A DNA stretch of 64,000 nucleotides, taken from positions 1-64,000 of the IMG/VR virus record IMGVR_UViG_3300020411_000334; one strand, 5' to 3'. Source of the stretch: a virus. Position 1 is the first letter of the stretch; every line of letters starts with the position of its first letter. Shown in pieces: positions 14,431-22,368 of the stretch. The position numbers and the translations under genes were made by a program. Under the pieces are notes generated by a model. That model made no database searches. It was not told the DNA's origin and was given only the letters and a program-made list of their open reading frames with translations.

Positions 14431-15058
14431 TTTTCACATAATGTTCAGAATATACATTAAAATTAAATGATAATGATATTCTATCATCATCACTAGCACT
14501 TCTATCAACTGAGTGCATTAACCAAGCAGGGAACAATAATGCTTTATTCTCCTCTGGTGTTACATATGTCTCTATATTATTATATTCTCTCTCATAATGG
14601 TCAAAGTTCTCTGAGCATCCCCATGCTTCTTTTAAGCATTGGTCTTTCATATCTCTAACAAACTTTAATTCACCACTACAACATGGTGGTACTTTAACAT
14701 AGAATACACCTGATAATTGACAACCAGGATGTGTATGTAAATGATTGAAATTTCCTTTCTGATTTATATTAATCCAGAGGTTAGTCATCTTGAGTCTATA
14801 CTTTTGATATCCCCAATCATCACATGCAGAATATGCGATAGTTGTTAGATATTCATAGACATCATGTAATGGCATATGCTTCTGCTCCATAACCTGTGGT
14901 ACGAAGTCCCAAGATTGCCATCCACCATCATTTGATGCTGTTCTTCCTCTTTCATCTTCATCCTTCACCTGTTGGCAAAATTGGGCAAGATTGTTTAAAT
15001 CTATACCACAATCATCAAATGTCCATAATGGTGTAGGAAATAATAAATCAACTTTCAT
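14372..15058 (-). CDS. 2OG-Fe(II) oxygenase-like protein, HxH type
   Basis: A 228-aa member of the 2OG-FeII_Oxy_5-like group. LFPTPLWTF (6-14) is the typical start, then NLWININQKGNFNHLH with H108-T-H110, PGCQLSGVFYVKVP, and LLFPAWLMHS (H182) with R193 in DRISLSFNFN. It is the best-preserved member of this family here and serves as the reference for the degenerate copy at 54362-55009. Confidence 0.8.
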   Translation of the reverse strand: MKVDLLFPTPLWTFDDCGIDLNNLAQFCQQVKDEDERGRTASNDGGWQSWDFVPQVMEQKHMPLHDVYEYLTTIAYSACDDWGYQKYRLKMTNLWININQKGNFNHLHTHPGCQLSGVFYVKVPPCCSGELKFVRDMKDQCLKEAWGCSENFDHYEREYNNIETYVTPEENKALLFPAWLMHSVDRSASDDDRISLSFNFNVYSEHYVKNGIYPSQEPTRQTLPLSLM

Positions 15059-15446
15059 CCTTAATATCGTCCTCTTTTATCTCAGGTTCTACTGAGTCAT
15101 TTGAGAATACGAAATCTCTATCAGTGCAATTAGGATCTACATGCTTCTTATATAATGCTAGTGCTTCAACTGCTCCAGATAATTTATTAAGAGTATCCTT
15201 TTTAGTCTGCAATTCTTCAAGTGATATCTTAGTGATAGTACTTGTATAATGCATATTATCTAGTGCCTGTTGGAGTTTCTTATACTCTTCCAGAGCATTA
15301 TGATGCTGTTGTAAGAAGTTCATTACCAACTGGTCAAATGTTATAAGACCTTCGATAACACCTGTACTTTCTAATTTCTCCTGTTCGGTCTTTACTCCTG
15401 CTCTCTCGGCAAGATTAACCTCCATCACATCTTGTTCTTCTGCCAT
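15048..15446 (-). CDS. Coiled-coil hypothetical protein, 132 aa
   Basis: An acidic protein with a long predicted coiled coil from about residue 35 to 105 (FLQQHHNALEEYKKLQQALD, LEELQTKKDTLNKLSGAVEA). The C-terminus is highly acidic (SVEPEIKEDDIKDES). It could tether or scaffold the enzymes encoded around it; this is inference from position only. Confidence 0.65.
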   Translation of the reverse strand: MAEEQDVMEVNLAERAGVKTEQEKLESTGVIEGLITFDQLVMNFLQQHHNALEEYKKLQQALDNMHYTSTITKISLEELQTKKDTLNKLSGAVEALALYKKHVDPNCTDRDFVFSNDSVEPEIKEDDIKDES

Positions 15447-16375
15447 TAGTTAAACCTCTCTTTGTTTTTATTTAGACTGACTACGTTTCTATTTAATTCT
15501 ATCCTCTCTTTGAGAGTAGTAGTTTCTGCAAAATGCTGGAACCTATTATAGTCCATAATAGCATTATTTGCAATATCCTCTTCATTAGCATCCTCTTGTA
15601 TTACATTCCAATTTTTCATATCGAATGTTTTTCTATCAAGTGGTACCCATTGTACTAATGGAGTACCTGCCTTAACCAATACTACTTCACTGTCTTCCTC
15701 ACCCCTAGGTAATTGATGCCAGAATAATTGTAGATTGATTTCATAACTGAATGCAGGATCCACTATACCAGTTGGTACGGTGAACCTTGGTTCATCATAA
15801 TATGGTATAGGCATTTGCATGAATAATACATCAGGGTGTGCCATAACCCTCCAAGGCATTTCTAATTTAATAACACTTGGTAGAGTCTCACCCTTCCATG
15901 GTGCTAATAAATCTCTCATACCCTCTGTTTGTTCCGCTACATGTGATTTAACATAGTCATCACTTGTATTGAAATTCATTTGTGATAACCATCCGAAACT
16001 TGGGTTACCCTTATCAAATTTCAATAGTATATCAGCAGGTGCTACCATCACCCATCCAGTATCCATTACCTGTGCAATAGCAGGACATGTTACTGCATGT
16101 GAGAATAATCCAGAGATACTATCTGGATCAATTTCTCTCTCTGCACCACCCTTCATTCTATAGTCATTATATGTGCCAAACATCTTAAACCATTTCTTTG
16201 CAGGGCACTTGGACTCTTCATATTGTGCCTGTTTAATATGTGCTTTCTTTCTCCATTTCCTTTTAAGTTTAGATGCAGATATCCATGGATTTATTTCTGA
16301 TACACCTGGATGTATAGAATAAAATCTCACCCACCTCTTAAATGGTTCCTCTTTCTTTTTAAATAAATTAAACAT
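15446..16375 (-). CDS. Unknown protein linked to the halogenase, 309 aa
   Basis: I do not firmly recognise this protein. The first 55 residues are very basic (LFKKKEEPFKRW, SKLKRKWRKKAHIKQ). The middle has CPAIAQVMDTGWVMVAPADI and KFDKGNPSFGWLSQMNF, then KLEMPWRVMAHPDVLFMQMP and a beta-rich stretch. The CPA...GW...P arrangement reminds me of the DUF6065 family, from memory and unverified. It overlaps the first halogenase gene by 8 bases, so a role as substrate-handling partner of the halogenases is possible. Confidence 0.6.
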   Translation of the reverse strand: MFNLFKKKEEPFKRWVRFYSIHPGVSEINPWISASKLKRKWRKKAHIKQAQYEESKCPAKKWFKMFGTYNDYRMKGGAEREIDPDSISGLFSHAVTCPAIAQVMDTGWVMVAPADILLKFDKGNPSFGWLSQMNFNTSDDYVKSHVAEQTEGMRDLLAPWKGETLPSVIKLEMPWRVMAHPDVLFMQMPIPYYDEPRFTVPTGIVDPAFSYEINLQLFWHQLPRGEEDSEVVLVKAGTPLVQWVPLDRKTFDMKNWNVIQEDANEEDIANNAIMDYNRFQHFAETTTLKERIELNRNVVSLNKNKERFN

Positions 16376-17942
16376 GGATATTATCCTTCAGATATTGGTA
16401 ATGAGATGGTTGTTTTTTGACCCACTCAATAGTTTGTTTCTTAATAAGTTGATATTCTTTGTGTATGTCTCTTATATATTCTTTCTTCTCAGGTGTAACT
16501 GTATTTTTCTCATCATACATTGCTTTACTAATAGGAGATATATCTTGACCTGCTCCAATATAAATCAGACCATCCAATCTCTTCTGTGAATAGAATCTAT
16601 TCTGCAATCCATCTAATAATGCATAATAATCTGTTAATGCATCCATACTGGCAAAATTACCATGTAACATGGTACCCCTAACACCTGGGTATTGAATAGT
16701 ATTTGTACAATCAGACCAATAATCATTATCCTCTCTTGCTGACAAACTATAATGCATGGATATGAATATCTTCATGCTCTCGTATGTCTTTTGTGCTGAG
16801 AAATTATATACACTCCTTGAATGCTCCGTGATGATACCGTTACGCTGTGATAACAAATCAGATAAGAATATAGCATTCTCATGTGTAGTCATCAGACCAG
16901 TAGATTCTAATGGTTCTAAGAATCCATATGCTAACCCAATAGCAACAACATTCTTCTCCCATCCCACCTCATGCACACCATGTTTAATTTTGATGGGCAT
17001 TAACTGGCAATCCTTAGCAGATTCTGGTAGATAATTTCTAAACTCTTCCTCTGCATCCTCATCACTAATATAGTCACTGGAATATACATATCCAGTTCCG
17101 ATATTGCTCCATAATGGTATATTATACACCCATCCGTTAGATAATGCAACACAATCAGTATAAGGTACCATCTGTGTCTCTTTATCATCATAGTCAATAT
17201 GTGTTGCCAATGCTCTATCATTAAACAACATATCCTTACATGAGTTAAACTTAACACCCATGTGTTGTTCTAATAATAATGATTTAAATCCTGTGCAATC
17301 TACAAATAGGTCAGCACTAATAGTATTACCCTCATCAGTAATAATACTATGAATACTACCATCAGGTGTCTTAATTACATTCTCTACCTTAGCAAGTATA
17401 TGATGTACAGATGATGCTTTATTCTTTAGAAACTCACCAAACTTATTAGCATCTAAATGATATGCTGTATGTACCTTAAAATTAAAATGAGAGTCAGGTA
17501 TCTCTTCCACCATCTTATTATAATCTGCTAAGTATGTAACCTTATTAGCATACCTTGCAAACTCTTCTGGTGGATATACATCCTTACCTATTTCACTCTG
17601 TAACTCAAAGAAATTAGATATAGCATCCATCTGGTCTGGATCCCACTCAAATCTACCAAATGGATATTGGAACCTCTCACCCTTACCCTCTCTAAAATTC
17701 TTGAATCCAATAGATGATTTATATGTTGCATCACAAAATGGCATCCAATCTTTATCTTCTAGTCCTAGTCTAATAAGAAACCTATTGAAATGTCCTAGTG
17801 TAGATTCACCCACACCTATGGTAGGTATATTTGGATCCTCTATCAGTGCTATTTCTATTTCTGGATGCTCTTTAGATAACAATGCTGCTGTCATCCATCC
17901 TGAGGATCCACCTCCTACAATACAAATAGATTCAACTTGCAT
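16368..17942 (-). CDS. prnA-like: Flavin-dependent tryptophan halogenase homologue 1
   Basis: A 524-aa protein. VGGGSSGWM (9-17) is the FAD-binding GxGxxG loop. K75 in TYKSSIGF aligns with the PrnA catalytic lysine (K79), and E346 in PLESTG corresponds to the PrnA catalytic glutamate. The WxWxIP motif reads WVYNIP (271-276), the second Trp being Tyr. These enzymes use FADH2, oxygen and chloride or bromide to halogenate indole rings. A reductase partner is not seen nearby. I start at the ATG at 17942 because it begins the flavin fold directly; a further in-frame ATG at 18035 would add 31 residues overlapping the second halogenase. Confidence 0.85.
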   Translation of the reverse strand: MQVESICIVGGGSSGWMTAALLSKEHPEIEIALIEDPNIPTIGVGESTLGHFNRFLIRLGLEDKDWMPFCDATYKSSIGFKNFREGKGERFQYPFGRFEWDPDQMDAISNFFELQSEIGKDVYPPEEFARYANKVTYLADYNKMVEEIPDSHFNFKVHTAYHLDANKFGEFLKNKASSVHHILAKVENVIKTPDGSIHSIITDEGNTISADLFVDCTGFKSLLLEQHMGVKFNSCKDMLFNDRALATHIDYDDKETQMVPYTDCVALSNGWVYNIPLWSNIGTGYVYSSDYISDEDAEEEFRNYLPESAKDCQLMPIKIKHGVHEVGWEKNVVAIGLAYGFLEPLESTGLMTTHENAIFLSDLLSQRNGIITEHSRSVYNFSAQKTYESMKIFISMHYSLSAREDNDYWSDCTNTIQYPGVRGTMLHGNFASMDALTDYYALLDGLQNRFYSQKRLDGLIYIGAGQDISPISKAMYDEKNTVTPEKKEYIRDIHKEYQLIKKQTIEWVKKQPSHYQYLKDNIHV

Positions 17943-19392
17943 ATATTTTCTCCTTATAATAATCCATAGGTGTTGGCATCTTATCAAATTCCTCTTCATT
18001 CCATTGGATATCCTCTGGAACATCTGGCATATCACTGAATAATTTCATCTCATCTATAATTGGTGATGTAAATGGATTCCAGTTGTGACCTGCAATAACA
18101 TAGAATAATCCCTCATTACTAAAATTTTCATAGGATAATTTTTTATGGAAATTGGAACTGCTTTCCATATGTAGTATCTGTGCTGCCTGTGCAGCAGCAT
18201 TATATGGATATTTAATCTTTTGAATATGCTTCCAATATGGTGAATCATTACGTTGAGTAAGAGCATAATGCATAGCAACAAATGATGCAAATGAATCAAA
18301 TGTATGATTACAATGGTTATTAAATGTATCTCTAATGAATTGAGTTACTACCTTACCCCTATAACATCTAATGAAATTAAGTAAGAAGTTATGCACAGAA
18401 TATAATCCATTAGATTCTAATGGTTCTATAAATCCTGCTGATAGTCCAATAGAAACTACATTGCCTTTCCATATCTCCTCTCTTCTACCAGTTTTAAATT
18501 TAATAAGACGGAACAATTTGTCAGTATAACATCCACAATCAGATTGTACATTATTTGTTAGATGTTCCCTAAACTCTTTTCGGGCATCCTCTGGCGAAAT
18601 GAATTTATCACAAAATACATATCCTGTACCTATAGTTTCATAGGTTGGTACATTCCATACCCATCCACTACTTAATGCTGTGCAATCAGTACATGGTTTG
18701 ATTTGTGTATCCTTATCATCATAATGCACACGTGTTACCCATGCACTATTATTTGGTAACCAATCTTCAAATGATATCCACTTAGACTTATTAAATCTAG
18801 ATGCAAACCCTGTGCAATCAAATACTAAGTCTGCCTTCGGTTTCTTCTTTATATCTTTAATTACATGCTTAACACCTTTAGGTAAGCAATAGTTATCTCT
18901 TAACCATATAGCAAACTTACTGGCATTAAAATGAAAACCTGCTGCTTTCTGCAAATCATAATACTGATTAGCATACTCACCAACAGGTAGTTTATTTCTT
19001 ATAGCACACTGTGCTGCTAGGTTATAATCCTCCGCTAGTCTGGATCCTGGAAATCCTTCTTGAGATTGTTTATAAAACCAATAGTCAGGACTATATGTAT
19101 CTGATCTTGGGATGCCAAATGGATATTGCCATGGTGAATCATCTACATCATGGAATCCATGGAACATTACTGATACTTTATAGGTAGCATCACATGCTGC
19201 CATCCACTCTTCATCCTTTAGTCCAAGGTAATTTAACCATACTCTAAAGAATTGGGTTGTTGACTCTCCAACGCCAATAGGCGGTACCTTATCACTCTCA
19301 TAGAGTGTAAGATCCGCCTGTGGAAATTGTCTTATTAAAGTGGCAGCAGTCATCCATCCTGCGGTACCGCCACCAACAATCGCAAACTTCAT
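17932..19392 (-). CDS. prnA-like: Flavin-dependent tryptophan halogenase homologue 2
   Basis: A 486-aa paralogue of the neighbour downstream. VGGGTAGWM (6-14) binds FAD, K72 (TYKVSVMF) and E326 (PLESNG) match the catalytic residues of PrnA, and the signature WxWxxP is intact as WVWNVP (244-249). It overlaps the first halogenase by 11 bases, so both are made from one message. Two similar halogenases side by side suggest different positions or substrates, or a heteromeric enzyme. Acting on free tryptophan, an indole compound or a protein-bound Trp are all possible. Confidence 0.87.
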   Translation of the reverse strand: MKFAIVGGGTAGWMTAATLIRQFPQADLTLYESDKVPPIGVGESTTQFFRVWLNYLGLKDEEWMAACDATYKVSVMFHGFHDVDDSPWQYPFGIPRSDTYSPDYWFYKQSQEGFPGSRLAEDYNLAAQCAIRNKLPVGEYANQYYDLQKAAGFHFNASKFAIWLRDNYCLPKGVKHVIKDIKKKPKADLVFDCTGFASRFNKSKWISFEDWLPNNSAWVTRVHYDDKDTQIKPCTDCTALSSGWVWNVPTYETIGTGYVFCDKFISPEDARKEFREHLTNNVQSDCGCYTDKLFRLIKFKTGRREEIWKGNVVSIGLSAGFIEPLESNGLYSVHNFLLNFIRCYRGKVVTQFIRDTFNNHCNHTFDSFASFVAMHYALTQRNDSPYWKHIQKIKYPYNAAAQAAQILHMESSSNFHKKLSYENFSNEGLFYVIAGHNWNPFTSPIIDEMKLFSDMPDVPEDIQWNEEEFDKMPTPMDYYKEKIYAS

Positions 19393-19415
19393 AATAAGAG
19401 AATTATCGGTATATT

Positions 19416-19847
19416 CTACCCTGGTGGTACCCAGTTGTCAACCCAAGGATCCCATGCTTTGCGTCCTTGTAATTGAATCCTCTTAGGATCGTTTGATTTA
19501 GTTTGTACTACTGTGGAAGGTTTAGCAGTATTAGTTTTAACATTATTAATGTGTGTTCTCCACTCATTAGTACCATTCGTTTGATCTCGATACATCATAT
19601 CGAGTTGGTCACCCACTGGACCATATGCTTCAGTACGATTCAACATTGCTTCTACAACGGAATCTTGATCATCTGCACTATCATATATGGTACCATTCGC
19701 CATATAATGTGAGTAAGTTGTGTCATCGGGTACTTCAACCCATTTCATATTTGAATCTGCTCCTTCATAGATCTCAAATTTATCTGCTTCATCACAGATA
19801 TCACTGAGACCACCTGAGGATGCTTCAACGATAGCCCATTTAGCCAT
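19416..19847 (-). CDS. Tail-fibre-associated small protein, 143 aa
   Basis: Begins MAKWAIVEASSGGLSDICDE. The section YGPVGDQLDMMYRDQTNG (75-92) then WRTHINNVKTN matches a YxSxxDQLDMxYHD...W...I..VK pattern that I know from small phage proteins encoded beside tail fibres, often at fibre C-termini. It lies between the halogenases and the glycine-rich adhesins and is probably structural or an assembly factor. Confidence 0.6.
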   Translation of the reverse strand: MAKWAIVEASSGGLSDICDEADKFEIYEGADSNMKWVEVPDDTTYSHYMANGTIYDSADDQDSVVEAMLNRTEAYGPVGDQLDMMYRDQTNGTNEWRTHINNVKTNTAKPSTVVQTKSNDPKRIQLQGRKAWDPWVDNWVPPG

Positions 19848-19870
19848 AATAGTTACTTGAAACCTCTGAT

Positions 19871-19880
19871 GTATTTATTA
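19871..19880 (-). promoter_or_regulatory. Late-type box TAATAAATAC
   Basis: ATAAATA core 25-30 bases before the ATG of the 143-aa gene. It matches the T4-type late promoter core and lies in the short gap at the end of the first glycine-rich gene. Confidence 0.35.
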
Positions 19881-20699
19881 ACCATAATATTCATATACTA
19901 CAACCACACCTTCACGTCCTCTTGCTCCTCTGTTACCAAACATGGAACCCTGACCACCTGCACCCCAAGCACAATGTGATTGGTGTCTGTGTGCGTAGTT
20001 AGATTGTTGGTGACTGGATGGTTGTGTACCGCCAAAGTATGATGCACCTGCTTGATGCTGACCATAGATTGACCACCAACCCCATCCATTTCCACCACCA
20101 CCGTAGGTGTTTATATTACCACCAGATCCATTTCCTCCAATACCACCTGCATGCTGCTGCCTACAGTTTGCTCCATATCCTCCTGAGGCGGAACAATAAC
20201 CTCCAAAACTTGTGCCATTTCCGTTACCGCCACATCCTGCATAGTTTGTACCACCACCTGGGTTACCTACTGAGACTGAAACTGAAGAAACGTTTTGTAC
20301 ATCTATTACTCTTTCACTATGTCCACCTGCACCACCAGACTCACCGCAACCAGTTCCACCACCACCTGCACCTACAAGTACAACTTTGATAGTTCTGACA
20401 TCACTGGGTCTATTCCATGTACCATTAGAAGTCCAAACCTGCATAGATCTGAAACCTGCACCCCCGCCACCACTTTGAAACTCCTGTGACCAAAGTAAAT
20501 TTGTGCCATCAGTGCTCAAAAATCTTCCTGACTGACCACTCATACTAGGTATGATATGTGTAGATGACCCTGTTATAGTACCGTTAATGTTTATATCATT
20601 AACCTTAAGTGTCCCTGCACACGTGATGTTACCAGACGATAGGGCAAAACCACCCAGTCCAGTAATGTCAGTAACTTGTGATACCTTAAGAACACTCAT
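19878..20699 (-). CDS. Glycine-rich tail-fibre adhesin paralogue 1
   Basis: A 273-aa protein: an N-terminal part with short beta repeats (GTLKVNDININGTITGSST), MQVWTSNGTWNRPSDV as a transition, then a glycine-rich half with invariant blocks GYCSASGGYGANCRQQ, GGIGGNGSGG, SNYAHRHQSHCAWGAGG and RGARGREGVVVVYEYYG. The SxGTWxxP plus polyglycine arrangement is typical of distal phage tail-fibre receptor-binding domains. The part between conserved blocks (GWGWWSIYGQHQAGASYFGG) differs completely from the paralogues. Overlaps the next gene by 4 bases. Confidence 0.8.
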   Translation of the reverse strand: MSVLKVSQVTDITGLGGFALSSGNITCAGTLKVNDININGTITGSSTHIIPSMSGQSGRFLSTDGTNLLWSQEFQSGGGGAGFRSMQVWTSNGTWNRPSDVRTIKVVLVGAGGGGTGCGESGGAGGHSERVIDVQNVSSVSVSVGNPGGGTNYAGCGGNGNGTSFGGYCSASGGYGANCRQQHAGGIGGNGSGGNINTYGGGGNGWGWWSIYGQHQAGASYFGGTQPSSHQQSNYAHRHQSHCAWGAGGQGSMFGNRGARGREGVVVVYEYYG

Positions 20700-21505
20700 C
20701 CGTAAAACTCCTGAACAATAACGACACCTTCACGACCTCTAGCACCTCGTGCTCCATGCTGTCCACCATTTCCTCCTGCACCCCAAGCACAGTGAGATTG
20801 ATGGTTGTGAGCATAATTTCCTTGACCATGGGATGAAGGTTGTGATCCTCCCATGAATGATCTACCTGCGGTGACGTTACCGAACGCCCAGTAAGAACCG
20901 TGTCCGTTACCTCCACCACCGTATATATTCAGATTACCACCTGAACCATTTCCACCGATACCACCTGCATGCTGTTGCCTACAGTTAGCACCATATCCTC
21001 CAGAAGCACTGCAATAACTACCGAATGAAGATGTGTTACCACTTCCTCCACATCCTGAGTAGTTAGAACCACCACCTGGATTACCGATTGATACAGATAC
21101 TGATGATACGTTAGTTACATCAATAACTCTTTCTGACATACCACCTGCACCACCTGATTCATTATATCCTGATCCTCCACCACCTGCACCAACTACGGTT
21201 ACGATGATAGATGTCACATCATTAGGTTTAGTCCATGTACCATTGGATGTCCATGTCTGCATAGAGCGAATACCAGATGCAGCAGCAACTTCAACCCACT
21301 CAAATCCAGAACCATTTGACATCAATGCCTTACCTGCGTTACCACCTTGATCTGGGACATTATAAGTTGACCCACCCATAATGTTACCATTAATAACAAT
21401 GTTAGATACAGTTAGAGTTGTAGATGCAGTGATACTACCACCTGCAAGCATGAACCCATTTGCACCTGTTAAATCTTTAATAGCGGATACTCTAAGTTTA
21501 GACAT
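20696..21505 (-). CDS. Glycine-rich tail-fibre adhesin paralogue 2
   Basis: A 269-aa paralogue of the genes on both sides. Same N-terminal beta repeats (STTLTVSNIVINGNIMGGST), MQTWTSNGTWTKPNDV, and glycine-rich blocks with four conserved Cys and NYAHNHQSHCAWGAGG. The variable insert is HGSYWAFGNVTAGRSFMGG. Expected on the distal fibre, contacting the cell surface. Confidence 0.8.
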   Translation of the reverse strand: MSKLRVSAIKDLTGANGFMLAGGSITASTTLTVSNIVINGNIMGGSTYNVPDQGGNAGKALMSNGSGFEWVEVAAASGIRSMQTWTSNGTWTKPNDVTSIIVTVVGAGGGGSGYNESGGAGGMSERVIDVTNVSSVSVSIGNPGGGSNYSGCGGSGNTSSFGSYCSASGGYGANCRQQHAGGIGGNGSGGNLNIYGGGGNGHGSYWAFGNVTAGRSFMGGSQPSSHGQGNYAHNHQSHCAWGAGGNGGQHGARGARGREGVVIVQEFYG

Positions 21506-21523
21506 TGTTTAATTTATCCTGTT

Positions 21524-21533
21524 GTATTTATCC
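21524..21533 (-). promoter_or_regulatory. Late-type box GGATAAATAC
   Basis: ATAAATA core about 20-28 bases upstream of the ATG at 21505, overlapping the 3' end of the previous gene. It fits a T4-type late promoter. Confidence 0.35.
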
Positions 21534-22340
21534 ATAGAACTCATGGACAACCACGACTCCCTCACGACCTCTAGCACCTCTGTTACCATGTCGGGATCCG
21601 TTTCCTCCTGCTCCCCATGCACAATGAGACTGGTGTCTATGAGCATAGTTTGACTGAGAGTGTGATGATGGTTGTGTGCCACCCCAATAGGATGATGAAC
21701 CACCATGGTTACCATAGTTATAATAGTGTCCGTGACCACCGCCACCTCCACCATAGATGTTTAATGCTCCTCCAGAACCATTACCTCCGATTCCTCCAGT
21801 ATACTGTTGTCTACAGTTTGCACCGTATCCACCACTGGCAGAGCAATACCCACCAAAACTTGAACCGTTACCATTACCACCACATCCTGAGTAATTAGTA
21901 CCACCACCTGGGTTTCCTATTGTTACAGATACTGATGATATGTTAGTAACATCTAATTGTCTTACTGCGGTACCTCCTGCACCGCCACCTTCTCCATGAC
22001 CTGATCCACCGCCACCTGCACCTGTGCAGAATACACAAATAGTCTTGACGCTAGACTCTGGTTTGTTCCATGTACCATTTCCAGTCCACACTTGCATTGA
22101 GCGAACACCAGAAGCAGTTGATAGATTACCCCATGTTAGGTTACTACCATTGTTAGAGATATATTCTTCAGCATGACCTGATGGATTAGGAAGAATGAAC
22201 GCAGAGGATCCAGCAATCGTACCGTCAATCATAATGTTAGTAACATTAAGAGTACCGTTACATGTAATTCCCCCAGATGTAAAGGTGAATCCACCTATAC
22301 CACCAAGGTCTTTTATTGCTCCGATGTTTAACTGTGCCAT
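21528..22340 (-). CDS. Glycine-rich tail-fibre adhesin paralogue 3
   Basis: A 270-aa paralogue. N-terminal NGTLNVTNIMIDGTIAGSS, then MQVWTGNGTWNKPESS, and the same Cys-containing glycine-rich blocks (GYCSASGGYGANCRQQ, SNYAHRHQSHCAWG). The variable insert is HGHYYNYGNHGGSSSYWGG. Compared with paralogue 2, the HAGG after CRQQ is YTGG. Function as for its siblings. Confidence 0.8.
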   Translation of the reverse strand: MAQLNIGAIKDLGGIGGFTFTSGGITCNGTLNVTNIMIDGTIAGSSAFILPNPSGHAEEYISNNGSNLTWGNLSTASGVRSMQVWTGNGTWNKPESSVKTICVFCTGAGGGGSGHGEGGGAGGTAVRQLDVTNISSVSVTIGNPGGGTNYSGCGGNGNGSSFGGYCSASGGYGANCRQQYTGGIGGNGSGGALNIYGGGGGGHGHYYNYGNHGGSSSYWGGTQPSSHSQSNYAHRHQSHCAWGAGGNGSRHGNRGARGREGVVVVHEFYG

Positions 22341-22358
22341 CTAATCAATAATCTCCAA

Positions 22359-22368
22359 ACTATTTAGT
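22359..22368 (-). promoter_or_regulatory. Late-type box ACTAAATAGT
   Basis: CTAAATAG overlaps the stop codon of the 290-aa gene and lies 19-28 bases before the ATG at 22340. The same CTAAATAG sequence recurs in front of several virion genes. Confidence 0.4.

Larger units (their letters stand above)
19878..22340 (-). repeat. Tandem triplication of glycine-rich adhesin genes
   Basis: Three consecutive genes of 273, 269 and 270 codons share the same architecture and long identical protein blocks, including four conserved Cys (GCGG, YCSAS, NCRQQ, SHCAWG). DNA of the glycine-rich halves is correspondingly repeated about every 820 bases. This is a gene-level repeat arisen by duplication. Confidence 0.85.

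Noticed and set aside
17943-18035. N-terminal extension of halogenase 1 (31 residues beginning MICQMFQRIS)
   Set aside because: It overlaps the end of halogenase 2 and has composition unlike the flavin fold; the ATG at 17942 starts directly with the beta strand before GGGSSG.
20018-20389. Plus-strand ORF rich in His and Leu opposite the glycine-rich adhesin
   Set aside because: Composition is the complement of Gly/Pro codons; a shadow of the real gene.
19878-22340. Repetitive glycine codons as CRISPR or satellite-like repeats
   Set aside because: The repetition follows codon frames of glycine-rich proteins and has no regular spacer structure.
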